A stretch of DNA of 64,000 nucleotides. Origin: Clostridia bacterium (GTDB lineage: Bacteria; Bacillota; Clostridia; Oscillospirales; CAG-272). The notes beneath the pieces are model-generated. The model worked only from the letters and a program-made list of their open reading frames with translations. It searched no databases and was not told the DNA's origin. The translations under genes and the position numbers were made by a program. The first letter of the stretch is position 1, and each line of letters begins with the position of its first letter. Location: NCBI GenBank assembly GCA_017403155.1, contig JAFQOP010000020.1, forward strand, positions 1 to 64,000, in the 5' to 3' direction. Positions 52,956-61,608 of this stretch are shown here, piece after piece.

Positions 52956-54038
52956 TTAGAATATCAGGCTGAATATATCCTTAAACAAAACAACTACTGA
53001 CAAGCCGAGCAGGAGCATAAGTCCCACAGTATTTATCATATTTTCCACCCTCGGGGGGAGCTTTTTTCTCGTTATCATCTCTATTAGTATGGTTATAATT
53101 CTGCCGCCGTCGAGCGCGGGGATGGGGAGAAGGTTCATTACACCGAGGTTAATGCTTATCATGGCAAAAAGGTTGAGAAAGCTGATGAATCCTGCGCTTG
53201 CCGCCTCTCCGAGAGCGCTGGAAATGCCAACCGGACCCGACACGGCACCGAGAGAATATCTGCCCCTTATGAGGTCGAAGATGGACTCCCATACCATACG
53301 GACGTTGAGCCACAGATTGCTCCAGCCGTCGCCTATGACGTTAAAAAAGGTTTTCTCCTTTGCATAGACGCGGAAATCGACCGTGCCAAAGGTTTCTCCC
53401 TCCTCCTCGAGGACGGGGAACACGACATCCGAGAGCTCTGTTTCCTTGCCGTCTCTTATGACGGTGAGGTCAACGGGCTCGTTGCCTGCGCGCATTACCT
53501 CATAGCGAAGCGCCTCGTATATACCGACTCTCTTGCCGTTTACGGCGATTATCTCGTCATCCACCCTGAGCCACTTGTCACTCGTCACGGTTATCGAGGT
53601 GCCGACAAGCTCCTCCTCGGTGTAGAATGCACCGACCTTGGTAGTGCCGCGACGCATGCAGGCAACGACGACAATCATCGCAACAAAGCCGACAAGGATG
53701 TTTACGAAGGCTCCTGCGAGCGTAATTATAAGCCTTTGCCATGCCGGCTTCTTGTCAAAGGAGTTCGGGTCGTCCTCTACGGGAGCGGACTCCTTACCCT
53801 CCTCTGCTCTCTCCTCTCCTGCCATAGCGACGTATCCGCCTATCGGCAGGCAGGCAATAGAATATTTAATTCCGGTTTTCTTCGAGGTGTGGGAGAAGAG
53901 TCTCGGACCCATACCGATTGAAAACTCGTTTACCGTAACCTTAAAGAGCCTTGCGAAAAGATAATGTCCGAGCTCATGGACGAATATCAGGGCTCCAAAG
54001 GAAAAAATTGCTATAAGTACAGTACCTATTATACCCAA
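52956..54038 (-). CDS. rseP: Site-2 intramembrane protease RseP
   Basis: 360 residues from TTG 54038 (AGGAG 10 bp before). The zinc motif FVHELGHYLFARL is in helix 1; a single PDZ domain is around 165-230 (DDEIIAVNGKRVG); NLLPIPALDGGRI gives the third ligand, followed by two C-terminal helices. Cleaves transmembrane regulators or signal peptides. A short palindrome (GGGAGGGC/GCCC) between dxr and this start may modulate its translation. Confidence 0.92.
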   Translation of the reverse strand: MGIIGTVLIAIFSFGALIFVHELGHYLFARLFKVTVNEFSIGMGPRLFSHTSKKTGIKYSIACLPIGGYVAMAGEERAEEGKESAPVEDDPNSFDKKPAWQRLIITLAGAFVNILVGFVAMIVVVACMRRGTTKVGAFYTEEELVGTSITVTSDKWLRVDDEIIAVNGKRVGIYEALRYEVMRAGNEPVDLTVIRDGKETELSDVVFPVLEEEGETFGTVDFRVYAKEKTFFNVIGDGWSNLWLNVRMVWESIFDLIRGRYSLGAVSGPVGISSALGEAASAGFISFLNLFAMISINLGVMNLLPIPALDGGRIITILIEMITRKKLPPRVENMINTVGLMLLLGLSVVVLFKDIFSLIF

Positions 54039-54058
54039 AAGTAACTCCTACGGGAGGG

Positions 54059-55219
54059 CTATGCCCTACCCAATTTCTCTGTGATTATATTTTCGGCAAT
54101 GGCGCGACACTCTCTGTCGGCTGCTATCAGCGACTCAACAGTATCGCCCTCTCTGCCCTCCATATGCGAGTATGCCTCGCACACAACCTCACTGATGTCC
54201 GAAAAGCGGATTTTGCCTCTCAGGAAGGCGGCAACCGCACATTCGTCTGCCGCGTTCAGCACTGCGGGCATTGCTCCCCCGTCCGCCATAGCGCGGAATG
54301 CAAGAGGGAGAAGAGGAAACGCCTCGGTGTCCACCTCGCAAAAGGTCAGCGCGCCGACACCGACAAGGTCGAGCTCGGCGGAGGCGGTGGGACAGCGGTC
54401 GGGGTAATCGACGGCATACTGGACGCACATACGCATATCGGGCACGCTCATCTCGCCAATTACGCTGTTATCAATATATTCGACCGCCGAGTGGAGTATG
54501 CTCTCGCGGTGAACGAGCACACGCACCTTATCCGAGCCTACGCCGAAAAGATGGCACGCCTCAATCACCTCAAAGCCCTTGTTCATGAGGGTTGCGGAAT
54601 CGACGGTTATCTTCTTTCCCATTTTCCAAGTGGGATGAGCGAGAGTGTCCTCAAGGGTGACAGCGCGAAGCTGCTCGGCACTTCTGCCGAAGAAGGGACC
54701 GCCCGAGGCGGTGAGAAGAATTCTCTTTATTTCGCTCTGCCTGCCGCTCTTCAGCGACTGGAATATTGCGCAGTGCTCGCTGTCCACGGGGATAATCTCG
54801 ACGCCCCTCTCACGGGCGCGACGCATAACTATATCGCCCGCTATAACGAGCGACTCCTTGTTTGCAAGGGCGAGCCTCTTGCCCGAATCTATGACTGCAA
54901 GGGTGGGAAGAAGCCCCGCCTCGCCTATTATCGAATTGACCGCGACCTCGCTCTGGGAGAGAGCTATACCCTGAACAATTCCCTCCTCGCCTGCAAGGAC
55001 GCGGGTCGAGGTGTCCGCTATGCGCACCCTCAGGTCTCTTGCGGCTGCCTCGTCGGCAACTGCAACGAGCGCGGGCGAAAACTCACGCACAGCTCTCTCG
55101 AGTGTATCGATATTTCGCCCCGCGGTCAGAAGGTCAACCCTGTACCCACGGGAGCGTGCGACGTCAAGCGCCTGCATACCTACGGAGCCTGTGGCACCGA
55201 GTATGGATATCGTTTTCAT
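54059..55219 (-). CDS. dxr: 1-deoxy-D-xylulose 5-phosphate reductoisomerase
   Basis: 386 residues from ATG 55219 (AAGGAAAAG upstream); the 20 extra codons upstream lie over a hairpin and are excluded. NADPH motif ISILGATGSVGMQALDV at the N-terminus; metal and substrate residues in IIPVDSEHCAIFQSLK; GGPFFGRSAEQL and HPTWKMGKKITVDSATLMNK are typical. It makes MEP from DXP, the committed step of isoprenoid synthesis; ispG lies two genes downstream. Confidence 0.94.
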   Translation of the reverse strand: MKTISILGATGSVGMQALDVARSRGYRVDLLTAGRNIDTLERAVREFSPALVAVADEAAARDLRVRIADTSTRVLAGEEGIVQGIALSQSEVAVNSIIGEAGLLPTLAVIDSGKRLALANKESLVIAGDIVMRRARERGVEIIPVDSEHCAIFQSLKSGRQSEIKRILLTASGGPFFGRSAEQLRAVTLEDTLAHPTWKMGKKITVDSATLMNKGFEVIEACHLFGVGSDKVRVLVHRESILHSAVEYIDNSVIGEMSVPDMRMCVQYAVDYPDRCPTASAELDLVGVGALTFCEVDTEAFPLLPLAFRAMADGGAMPAVLNAADECAVAAFLRGKIRFSDISEVVCEAYSHMEGREGDTVESLIAADRECRAIAENIITEKLGRA

Positions 55220-55242
55220 ATCTTTTCCTTTCTTCTTCGGGC

Positions 55243-55269
55243 AAAAAACCGCCTCGACGGCGGTTTTTT
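55243..55269 (-). terminator. Internal hairpin terminator between cdsA and dxr
   Basis: CCGCC (55249-55253) / GGCGG (55259-55263) extended by A6/T6 on each side, loop TCGAC. It is symmetrical, so it works on the minus strand, in the middle of an otherwise closely spaced operon. It should reduce read-through from pyrH-cdsA into dxr-polC. Confidence 0.65.
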
Positions 55270-55279
55270 GTTCCTTCAA

Positions 55280-56116
55280 TCAGCTGAAGGGAGGGTAAAT
55301 CATACAAATGGCGAGCAGCACCGGTGCGACGGGAAGGAGCGAGTCAAATCTGTCCAGCACACCGCCGTGCCCCGGGAAAATAGTACCGAAGTCCTTTATC
55401 CCCTTCTCTCGCTTGAGAAGCGAGGCGGAGAGGTCACCAAACTGGGATATGACGGACAGAACGATTCCAAGCACTGCAAGGACGAGGAAATTCGGACGGG
55501 GTGCCCCCTCTATAAAGGTGAGCACAATGCCAAAGATGAGGAAGGCGATTGCGGCAAAGAACACACCGCCGATTGCACCCTCCACCGTTTTCTTGGGGCT
55601 TACCTCGGGAATCAGCTTGGTCTTGCCTATTGCAAAGCCCACAAAGTATGCAAAGATATCGCATATCCAGCTGGCAAGAAGTATAAGAATGTAATAATAT
55701 ACACCGTTGGGAATATAACGAAGCAGCGAAAGAGATGCGAATGCCATGGTCACGTAAAGGAAAAACACGTAATAAAGGCAGACGTCACCGAGCTTTATTT
55801 TTCCCCGCTTTACCACACAGTATCCAATGAGATAGAGCATAAACGCGAGAAAGAGGGTCGCAATCGTTACTATAACACCCATTGCCTCATCGAGGCTCTT
55901 TACCGAATAGCAGTGTATAGGGAAAAATGCAGCTATCAGGTAGGAGGGGAGAAATACCGCCACATTTTTACGAAAGCCCGTGAGTCCGAGCAGCTCCCAC
56001 ACCGCTATCAGAGCGAAGATAGAGAGGGCTATCGGATACACAATGTAGTCTGATAAAATGAGGACGGGGATAGCGATCGCCGCCAACACAAGACCGGTTA
56101 TAATTCTCGTTTTCAT
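55280..56116 (-). CDS. cdsA: Phosphatidate cytidylyltransferase
   Basis: 278 residues, eight or so membrane helices. Makes CDP-diacylglycerol from phosphatidate and CTP. The complete signature is present near the C-terminus: SASLLKREKGIKDFG followed by FPGHGGVLDRFD. The start overlaps uppS by 4 bp (ATGA). Confidence 0.93.
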   Translation of the reverse strand: MKTRIITGLVLAAIAIPVLILSDYIVYPIALSIFALIAVWELLGLTGFRKNVAVFLPSYLIAAFFPIHCYSVKSLDEAMGVIVTIATLFLAFMLYLIGYCVVKRGKIKLGDVCLYYVFFLYVTMAFASLSLLRYIPNGVYYYILILLASWICDIFAYFVGFAIGKTKLIPEVSPKKTVEGAIGGVFFAAIAFLIFGIVLTFIEGAPRPNFLVLAVLGIVLSVISQFGDLSASLLKREKGIKDFGTIFPGHGGVLDRFDSLLPVAPVLLAICMIYPPFS

Positions 56117-56853
56117 TTCTTCTTAGCTTCGTCCTTATCAAGTCCGCCAAAGCGGCGGCTTCTCTTATAAAAATCGCGCACGCATGCCATTATCTCTCTG
56201 TCACCGAAGTCGGGCCAGAGGGTCTTAATAACGGCGTATTCGGAATATGCACACTGCCAGAGCAGGAAATTGGAAATACGGAGGTTGCCGCCCGTCCTGA
56301 TAACAAGTTCGGGGTCGGGGGTGGTGCCGGTATACATATACCTCGACATAATTTCCTCGGTCAGCCTAGTGTGACCGTCGGCAAATGCGGCATTGGCGGC
56401 ATGGACAATCTCGTCTCTGCCACCGTAGTTAAGAGCCACGCTGCAGCAGAAGGGTCTGTCCTTCGCCTTGTTCTCAAGCTCTATGCACTTCGAGCGAAGG
56501 GGCTCGGGTATGGGGGTGAGATCACCTATAAACTTTATGCAGAAGCTGTCGTCGGTCTTCAGCTTCTCCTCAACCACCTCTATGAGGTACTTGTGGATCA
56601 GCTTCATTATGACGTTTATCTCCTCCTTCGGGCGCTTCCAGTTCTCCGTAGAAAAGGCGTACATTATCACGTTGTGCACACCGATACGGCGGAAGGTCTC
56701 GAGGACGGGCTGTATTCTCTTGGCTCCTGCAATATGACCGTCGGAGCGCAGAAGCCCGCGCTTGGTTGCCCATCTGCCGTTGCCATCGGTTATGATAGCG
56801 ACGGTATCGAGCCTCTCGTCGGTCATTATATCCTTAACCTTACGTCTAAACAC
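56113..56853 (-). CDS. uppS: Undecaprenyl diphosphate synthase
   Basis: 246 residues from GTG 56853 with AGGAGA 7 bp before it. Catalytic Asp23 in IITDGNGRWAT (Thr in place of the usual Met), then FSTENWKRPKEE and SVALNYGGRDEI with the C-terminal RTGGNLRISNFLLWQCAYSE segment. Condenses isopentenyl units into the lipid carrier for cell-wall synthesis, using the products of Dxr and IspG in the same cluster. Confidence 0.94.
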   Translation of the reverse strand: MFRRKVKDIMTDERLDTVAIITDGNGRWATKRGLLRSDGHIAGAKRIQPVLETFRRIGVHNVIMYAFSTENWKRPKEEINVIMKLIHKYLIEVVEEKLKTDDSFCIKFIGDLTPIPEPLRSKCIELENKAKDRPFCCSVALNYGGRDEIVHAANAAFADGHTRLTEEIMSRYMYTGTTPDPELVIRTGGNLRISNFLLWQCAYSEYAVIKTLWPDFGDREIMACVRDFYKRSRRFGGLDKDEAKKK

Positions 56854-56880
56854 TCAAAATTCTCCTGATGTGAATTAAAA

Positions 56881-57435
56881 TCAGATCTCCATTATTTCCT
56901 TGGTCTTTGCCGCAGTGATGCTGTCGATCTCCTTGATGTACTTGTCGGTGAGGTCCTGCACCTGCTTATCGGACTGCTTTGCCTCGTCCTCGGTCATCTC
57001 GGAGTCCTTCTTCATAGCCTTTATCTTGTCGTTGGCATCGCGGCGGATGTTACGCACTGCGACCTTGGCATCCTCGCCCATCTTGGCAATCTGCTTTGAG
57101 AGCTCGCGACGGCGCTCCTCGGTGGTGGGGGGGAAGGAAAGGCGGATGCAGGAGCCGTCGTTCTGCGGATGGATACCGAGGTCGGAGGTGAGTATCGCCT
57201 TCTCGATGCCCTTCATTGCAGACTTATCCCACGCGGTGATAACGATGGTGCGCGCGTCGGCAACCTTGATCTCCGCGATGGAGGCAATGGGAGTGGGAGA
57301 GCCATAATAATCAACGTTTATCTTCTTGAGGACGTCGGGATTCGCTCTGCCCGCTCTGATGGTGGAAAGGTTCTCTGTATACGAGGAAATGGTCTTCTTC
57401 ATTCTCGATTCATAATCTCTGGTATCAAGCTTCAT
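56881..57435 (-). CDS. frr: Ribosome recycling factor
   Basis: 184 residues, normal length. The helical/beta two-domain text is clear: TIRAGRANPDVLKKINVDYY, GSPTPIASIAEIKVADART, LTSDLGIHPQNDGSCIRLSF and PPTTEERRRELSKQ. Splits post-termination ribosomes with EF-G. It follows pyrH, the standard Gram-positive order. Confidence 0.95.
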   Translation of the reverse strand: MKLDTRDYESRMKKTISSYTENLSTIRAGRANPDVLKKINVDYYGSPTPIASIAEIKVADARTIVITAWDKSAMKGIEKAILTSDLGIHPQNDGSCIRLSFPPTTEERRRELSKQIAKMGEDAKVAVRNIRRDANDKIKAMKKDSEMTEDEAKQSDKQVQDLTDKYIKEIDSITAAKTKEIMEI

Positions 57436-57467
57436 ATCTGTATATCTCCTTTTAAAATGTATTTGAT

Positions 57468-58166
57468 TTATTCAGCGGTTATTACGGTGCCTACGCACTC
57501 ACCCTCTATTGCACGAAGGATGTCCTTCGGGTCGTTGAGTCCGAATACGTGAATAGGCATGCCCGTGGAGAGGCAGAAGGCAGTTGCGGTTGCGTCTATT
57601 GCCTTGAGATTCATTGCAAGAACCTCGGACGCCTTTACTCTCTCGAGCCTCCTTGCTTCGGGATTCTTACGGGGGTCATCGGTGTAGATGTAATCAACGT
57701 TCTTTGCCATAAGCATAGCATCCGCCTCTATCTCGGCAGCTCTGACAGCGCCCGTGGTGTCGGTGGAGAGGAAGGGAATGCCGAGTCCGCAGCCGAAGAT
57801 AACAATCTTTCCCTCGTCGAGATAGCGCTTTGCAACGTCGGCAGAATAATTCTCGGTAAGGGGTGCCATAGGCACCGCACTCATAAGAGCACATTCGGCG
57901 CCCGCGCGGATTATTGCGTCCTTCATATAAATTGCGTTGATGACGGTGGCAAGCATACCCATACGGTCTGCCGCCTGCCTATCCATCTCAGTGCCCTGTC
58001 TGCCGCGCCAGATGTTGCCAGCGCCAATGACAAGAGCAATCTCGTAGCCCTTGTTCTTTGCGGCAACGAGTGCCTCAGCCACACTGTCAACGTAGCCTGC
58101 GTCGTAGATGTCGCCCGAGCCGTGTGCAAGAGCCTCGCCCGAGAGCTTTAACAAAATTCTTTTCAT
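57468..58166 (-). CDS. pyrH: UMP kinase
   Basis: 232 residues. Amino-acid-kinase fold: RILLKLSGEAL at the start, VIGAGNIWRG, DRMGMLATVINAIYMKDAI, and TGNPFF-like FGCGLGIPFLSTDTTGAV. Phosphorylates UMP to UDP with GTP activation. First gene of the eight-gene minus-strand string, with its own promoter. Confidence 0.95.
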   Translation of the reverse strand: MKRILLKLSGEALAHGSGDIYDAGYVDSVAEALVAAKNKGYEIALVIGAGNIWRGRQGTEMDRQAADRMGMLATVINAIYMKDAIIRAGAECALMSAVPMAPLTENYSADVAKRYLDEGKIVIFGCGLGIPFLSTDTTGAVRAAEIEADAMLMAKNVDYIYTDDPRKNPEARRLERVKASEVLAMNLKAIDATATAFCLSTGMPIHVFGLNDPKDILRAIEGECVGTVITAE

Positions 58167-58207
58167 TGTATGTCCCCCGTATGTCTATAAATATTTTTAT
58201 CTACTCT

Positions 58208-58236
58208 ATTTTACTACATAAGTTAAGTTTTGTAAA
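58208..58236 (-). promoter_or_regulatory. Promoter of the pyrH-frr-uppS-cdsA-dxr-rseP-ispG-polC string
   Basis: Minus strand: TTTACA (58231-58236), 17-bp spacer, TAAAAT (58208-58213), 42 bp before the start; GGGGG before the ATG. Confidence 0.65.
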
Positions 58237-58257
58237 TAGGCTTTTCAAATTTTTTGT

Positions 58258-58288
58258 AAAAAGGAGCAGCCCCGTCAAGAGCTGCTCC
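58258..58288 (-). terminator. Terminator of the transketolase genes
   Basis: GGAGCAGC (58263-58270) / GCTGCTCC (58281-58288), loop of 10 nt, followed on the minus strand by TTTTT and then an A/T tract. A T-run on the plus strand exists too. Confidence 0.75.
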
Positions 58289-58295
58289 TGCTTTT

Positions 58296-59243
58296 TTATT
58301 TTTTCATTGCGACAGCGCGCTTCGCCTTGTCGACGATATTAGCGGCAGTCAGACCGTAATACTCGAGAAGGGGAGGCACCTTTCCGCTTCTGCCGTAGGT
58401 ATCCTCGACGCCAATTCTTAACACGGGTACGGGGTAAGCCTCGCAAAGTGCCTCGCAGACGGCTGCACCGAAGCCACCGATAACGTTGTGCTCCTCTGCA
58501 GTTACGACAGCGCCCGTCTTGGTTGCGCTCTCTACAAGTATATCCTTATCAAGAGGCTTAATTGTGTGGATGTTTATGACCTCGGCACTGATGCCCTCGG
58601 CAGCAAGGGTGTCTGCCGCCTCGAGTGCGAGGTGCACCATAAAGCCGGTTGCGGCGATGGTAACGTCACTTCCCTCGCGCAGGAGGACGCCCTTACCAAG
58701 CTCGAATTTGTAGTCGGGCACACAGTCACGGACGACGTTCGGAACTGCAAATCTGCCGAAGCGCATATACATAGGTCCATCGGTCGTGACAGCACACTTT
58801 ACCGCCTCATATGCCTCGTCTGCATCGGCAGGATTGATTATAGTCATTCCGGGAATAGTTCTCATAAGAGCTATATCCTCATTGCACTGATGGGTTGCAC
58901 CGTCCTCACCAACCGTGATGCCTGCGTGAGTGGCACCAATCTTTACGTTAAGGTGGGGGTAGCCTATCGAGTTTCTTACCTGCTCAAAGGCTCTGCCCGC
59001 AGCAAACATAGCAAAGCTGGAGGCAAAAACGGTCTTGCCCGTCGAGGCAATGCCTGCCGCAACGCTCATCATATTGCCCTCTGCTATTCCGCAGTTAAAA
59101 AACCTGTCGGGAAATTTCTTCTTGAACATTCCCGTCTTTGTAGCTGCTGCAAGGTCTGCGTCGAGAACGACGAAATCGTATTTTTCACCGAGCTCGGCAA
59201 GTGCTGCGCCGTAGCTCTCTCTTGTTGCCTTTTTATCTGCCAT
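58296..59243 (-). CDS. Transketolase, C-terminal subunit
   Basis: 315 residues. Carries the pyrimidine-binding and C-terminal domains of a split transketolase: FDVFFNCGIAEGNMM-like FFNCGIAEGNMMSVAAGIAS with the conserved Glu, AGITVGEDGATHQCNEDIAL and MYMRFGRFAVP. The partner with the TPP pyrophosphate-binding half is encoded 11 bp upstream; the two form one active enzyme of the non-oxidative pentose phosphate pathway. Split forms are common in Clostridia and archaea. Confidence 0.92.
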   Translation of the reverse strand: MADKKATRESYGAALAELGEKYDFVVLDADLAAATKTGMFKKKFPDRFFNCGIAEGNMMSVAAGIASTGKTVFASSFAMFAAGRAFEQVRNSIGYPHLNVKIGATHAGITVGEDGATHQCNEDIALMRTIPGMTIINPADADEAYEAVKCAVTTDGPMYMRFGRFAVPNVVRDCVPDYKFELGKGVLLREGSDVTIAATGFMVHLALEAADTLAAEGISAEVINIHTIKPLDKDILVESATKTGAVVTAEEHNVIGGFGAAVCEALCEAYPVPVLRIGVEDTYGRSGKVPPLLEYYGLTAANIVDKAKRAVAMKK

Positions 59244-59254
59244 TGTCCCACTCC

Positions 59255-60094
59255 TTATTTAAGCTCTTCGGCGATTTTCTCGAGATCGGCGATGGCAACC
59301 TTGTACAGATCCTCCTTGGGTGCCTGACCGTGCCACTCGCACTTGTTCTCCATATAGGAAACGCCCTTGCCCTTTACGCTCACGGCGATAATGGCGGTGG
59401 GCTTGCCCTTCACTTCCCTTGCCTCCTTGAGGGCTGCCTCAATCTCGGGGAAGCTGTGAGCATCTACGGTTATAACGTGCCAGCCGAAGGCACGGAGCTT
59501 TTCATCGTGGGGGGTGGGATTCATAACCTCGGTGATGGGACCGTCAATCTGGAGTCCGTTCCAGTCGAGAACCATAACAAGGTTATCGAGCTTGTAGTGA
59601 GCGGCGAACATTGCCGCCTCCCAGACCTGCCCCTCCTCGCTTTCACCGTCACCGACGACGGCATAAACGCGGAAGTCCTTCTTATCATACTTTGCGGCAA
59701 GAGCCATGCCGCATGCGGCGGATATACCGAGACCGAGCGAGCCCGTCGACATATCCACACCGGGGACTCCCTTCATCTCGGGGTGACCCTGGAGTCTGGA
59801 ATCAATGTGGCGGAGGGTCTTCAGCTCCTCCACATCAAAGAAGCCACGGTTGGCAAGAGTAGAATACAGCGCGGGCGCGGTATGTCCCTTGGAGAGAACA
59901 AATCGGTCTCTGTGCTCCCACTTCGGATTTTTGGGGTCGATGTTCATTTCCTCAAAATAGAGGTACGTAAGCACGTCGGCAATAGAAAGCGAGCCGCCCG
60001 GGTGTCCGCACCCTGCGCTATATACTCCCTCAATGATACCGATACGCACATCGTTTGCTATGCGCTTTAGCTCAAGTTCTCTCGTCTTGTCCAT
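59255..60094 (-). CDS. Transketolase, N-terminal subunit
   Basis: 279 residues with the TPP/Mg motif VVGDGESEEGQVWEAAMFAA followed by LDWNGLQIDG. The substrate-binding His is in GCGHPGGSLS and HTAPALYS. Transfers two-carbon units together with the C-terminal subunit. CAAAGGAGC precedes the ATG. Confidence 0.92.
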   Translation of the reverse strand: MDKTRELELKRIANDVRIGIIEGVYSAGCGHPGGSLSIADVLTYLYFEEMNIDPKNPKWEHRDRFVLSKGHTAPALYSTLANRGFFDVEELKTLRHIDSRLQGHPEMKGVPGVDMSTGSLGLGISAACGMALAAKYDKKDFRVYAVVGDGESEEGQVWEAAMFAAHYKLDNLVMVLDWNGLQIDGPITEVMNPTPHDEKLRAFGWHVITVDAHSFPEIEAALKEAREVKGKPTAIIAVSVKGKGVSYMENKCEWHGQAPKEDLYKVAIADLEKIAEELK

Positions 60095-60129
60095 TTGAAG
60101 CTCCTTTGACGGATATATTTAACGATAAC

Positions 60130-60158
60130 ATTTTACTATAAATATCCTCAAAAGTCAA
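60130..60158 (-). promoter_or_regulatory. Promoter of the transketolase genes
   Basis: Minus strand: TTGACT (60153-60158), 17-bp spacer, TAAAAT (60130-60135), 36 bp before the start. Confidence 0.7.
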
Positions 60159-60220
60159 TACGGCTGTGTAAAAGAAAAAACATTTTTCGTCACACTTCCC
60201 TTTTGTGCTCGGGAAAAGGT

Positions 60221-60255
60221 AAAGGGTGGGGCGGCAAATTGCCGTCCCACCCTTT
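60221..60255. terminator. Long hairpin after the membrane protein gene
   Basis: AAAGGGTGGG (60221-60230) / CCCACCCTTT (60246-60255) with inner CGGC/GCCG pairs and a single-base bulge on each side. The T-run on the minus strand is short, so it may be moderate in strength. Confidence 0.6.
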
Positions 60256-60261
60256 TGTCTA

Positions 60262-60987
60262 TCAATATCTTTTGCGGAACTTATACTGCACAAGGAAGCC
60301 GGGAAGCGCAATAACCGAGGTAATAACGACGGGTGCGATCCAGGGGGTGTGCCAGATAAACTCGAGCGTATACATATCGAAAATCATGAAGTTTACTATC
60401 AGGAATACGAGATAGCCGCCAAGCACTGCCGTGCCGAGCATCTCCACGTACTTTCTGAATACAAACGCAAGCACCGTTACGACTGCCGCTATGGCAATGC
60501 AGGTGATTGCCCTCGACTGCAGATGTACCTCCTGGGGCTGGAAGGTGAACCCCGTGTAACATAAATTGTACACGAGGAAGAGGATCGACGTGCCGTAGAG
60601 CAGGTAATAAACGAGGCGGTAAAGCACTGCCGCAATTATACCGATGGCAAGTCCGACAGCCCACGAGGGAACTCCGACGAAGGTCCAGAGAATGGGGGAT
60701 ATGTAGTAAGCACCGAGCACGAAGCCGAAGAAGAAGAAGGTAATAAACTTCAGAACCGAGAGTATCTTTCTTCCCGCAAAGGCTATAACGACACACAGTG
60801 CAATCAGCACGTACGGAAGCACACCGAGAAAGGGCGCAAAGAACGTGTCTATACTTGTCTTTATCTCAACGAGTCCCGGCATGGATATTGCCGACTGATA
60901 AACACCGCAAATCCACTCCCAAAGCTGGGCGAAGCCAAAACGCGCTTGCCATAGTGCCTCAAAAAACGCACCGAAGCTTTCAAACAT
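60262..60987 (-). CDS. Polytopic membrane protein of unknown function (DUF4203/TMEM198-like)
   Basis: 241 residues with seven or so hydrophobic helices (VLPYVLIALCVVIAFAGRKI; ITFFFFGFVLGAYYI; WAVGLAIGIIAAVLYRLVYY). The pattern of Gly-containing helices resembles the TMEM198/DUF4203 group, whose function is unknown. N-terminal 40 residues are amphipathic. GGAGGAAATG precedes the start, and a promoter with TTGCAT lies upstream. No other gene shares its transcript. Confidence 0.7.
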   Translation of the reverse strand: MFESFGAFFEALWQARFGFAQLWEWICGVYQSAISMPGLVEIKTSIDTFFAPFLGVLPYVLIALCVVIAFAGRKILSVLKFITFFFFGFVLGAYYISPILWTFVGVPSWAVGLAIGIIAAVLYRLVYYLLYGTSILFLVYNLCYTGFTFQPQEVHLQSRAITCIAIAAVVTVLAFVFRKYVEMLGTAVLGGYLVFLIVNFMIFDMYTLEFIWHTPWIAPVVITSVIALPGFLVQYKFRKRY

Positions 60988-61030
60988 ATTTCATTTCCTC
61001 CAAATTGATGTTGTTTTTTCTTACAATCCT

Positions 61031-61059
61031 ATTCTATCATATAGTTTTCAAAAATGCAA
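61031..61059 (-). promoter_or_regulatory. Promoter of the membrane protein gene
   Basis: Minus strand: TTGCAT (61054-61059), 17-bp spacer, TAGAAT (61031-61036). Confidence 0.55.
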
Positions 61060-61115
61060 GTGGAATGCATTCCCAATTTATACCGTTTTCCTGCAAATTT
61101 TACAATTTTTTTGCA

Positions 61116-61595
61116 TTATTTTCCTTCCAGTCTCGGATAGAGATTGTAGACGGGTATTCCCTTCTTTTTTGCAATGCTGACGGTCTGATATGCGCCGCTG
61201 GCATACCTGCCCACATAGGCGACAAGCATATCTGCACGGTCAACGAGAGCGGCATTTCGCTCCTTCATGCAGGTGTCGGTATAGGCGCCGCTGATATATA
61301 TTATTTCGTCGGCAGCATCAAGCATTTCCCGATAGGCAAGGACGTCCTCGGCTCTCCAGTGCGCCGCCTGGTCGCGGCAGGGCAAAATGAGAACGAGGCG
61401 CACGTCGGCGCACTCCCCCTTCAGTCTGAGCACCGACCGAGCGGCGAGGGTATCAAAGCCGAGAGCACCGCCCGAAAGAAATGTGCGGCAGCCCTCTCCG
61501 TATGCATAGCGCACAGCGCGGTCGATCAGCTGCGGGAGTGCCGCGCTGTGATGCGCGCTTATCTGCCGATGGCCCGTAAAGGCACAGCTTTTCAT
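61116..61595 (-). CDS. SLOG-domain protein, YpsA/DUF1273 family
   Basis: 160 residues from ATG 61595 (GGGAGA upstream, 13 bp after the citrate synthase stop). N-terminal CAFTGHRQI and FLSGGALGFDTLAARSVL are family hallmarks; the Rossmann-like core has LVLILPCRDQ and ADMLVAYV. SLOG proteins bind nucleotide-derived ligands; YpsA affects cell division in Bacillus. The role here is not known. It is co-transcribed behind citrate synthase. Confidence 0.83.
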   Translation of the reverse strand: MKSCAFTGHRQISAHHSAALPQLIDRAVRYAYGEGCRTFLSGGALGFDTLAARSVLRLKGECADVRLVLILPCRDQAAHWRAEDVLAYREMLDAADEIIYISGAYTDTCMKERNAALVDRADMLVAYVGRYASGAYQTVSIAKKKGIPVYNLYPRLEGK

Positions 61596-61608
61596 ACTCT
61601 GTCTCCCG

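Noticed and set aside
54164..56053. 629-codon plus-strand frame opposite dxr and cdsA
   Set aside because: Long by chance because of codon bias on the minus strand; dxr and cdsA carry full signatures, while this frame crosses a terminator hairpin and looks like no protein family.
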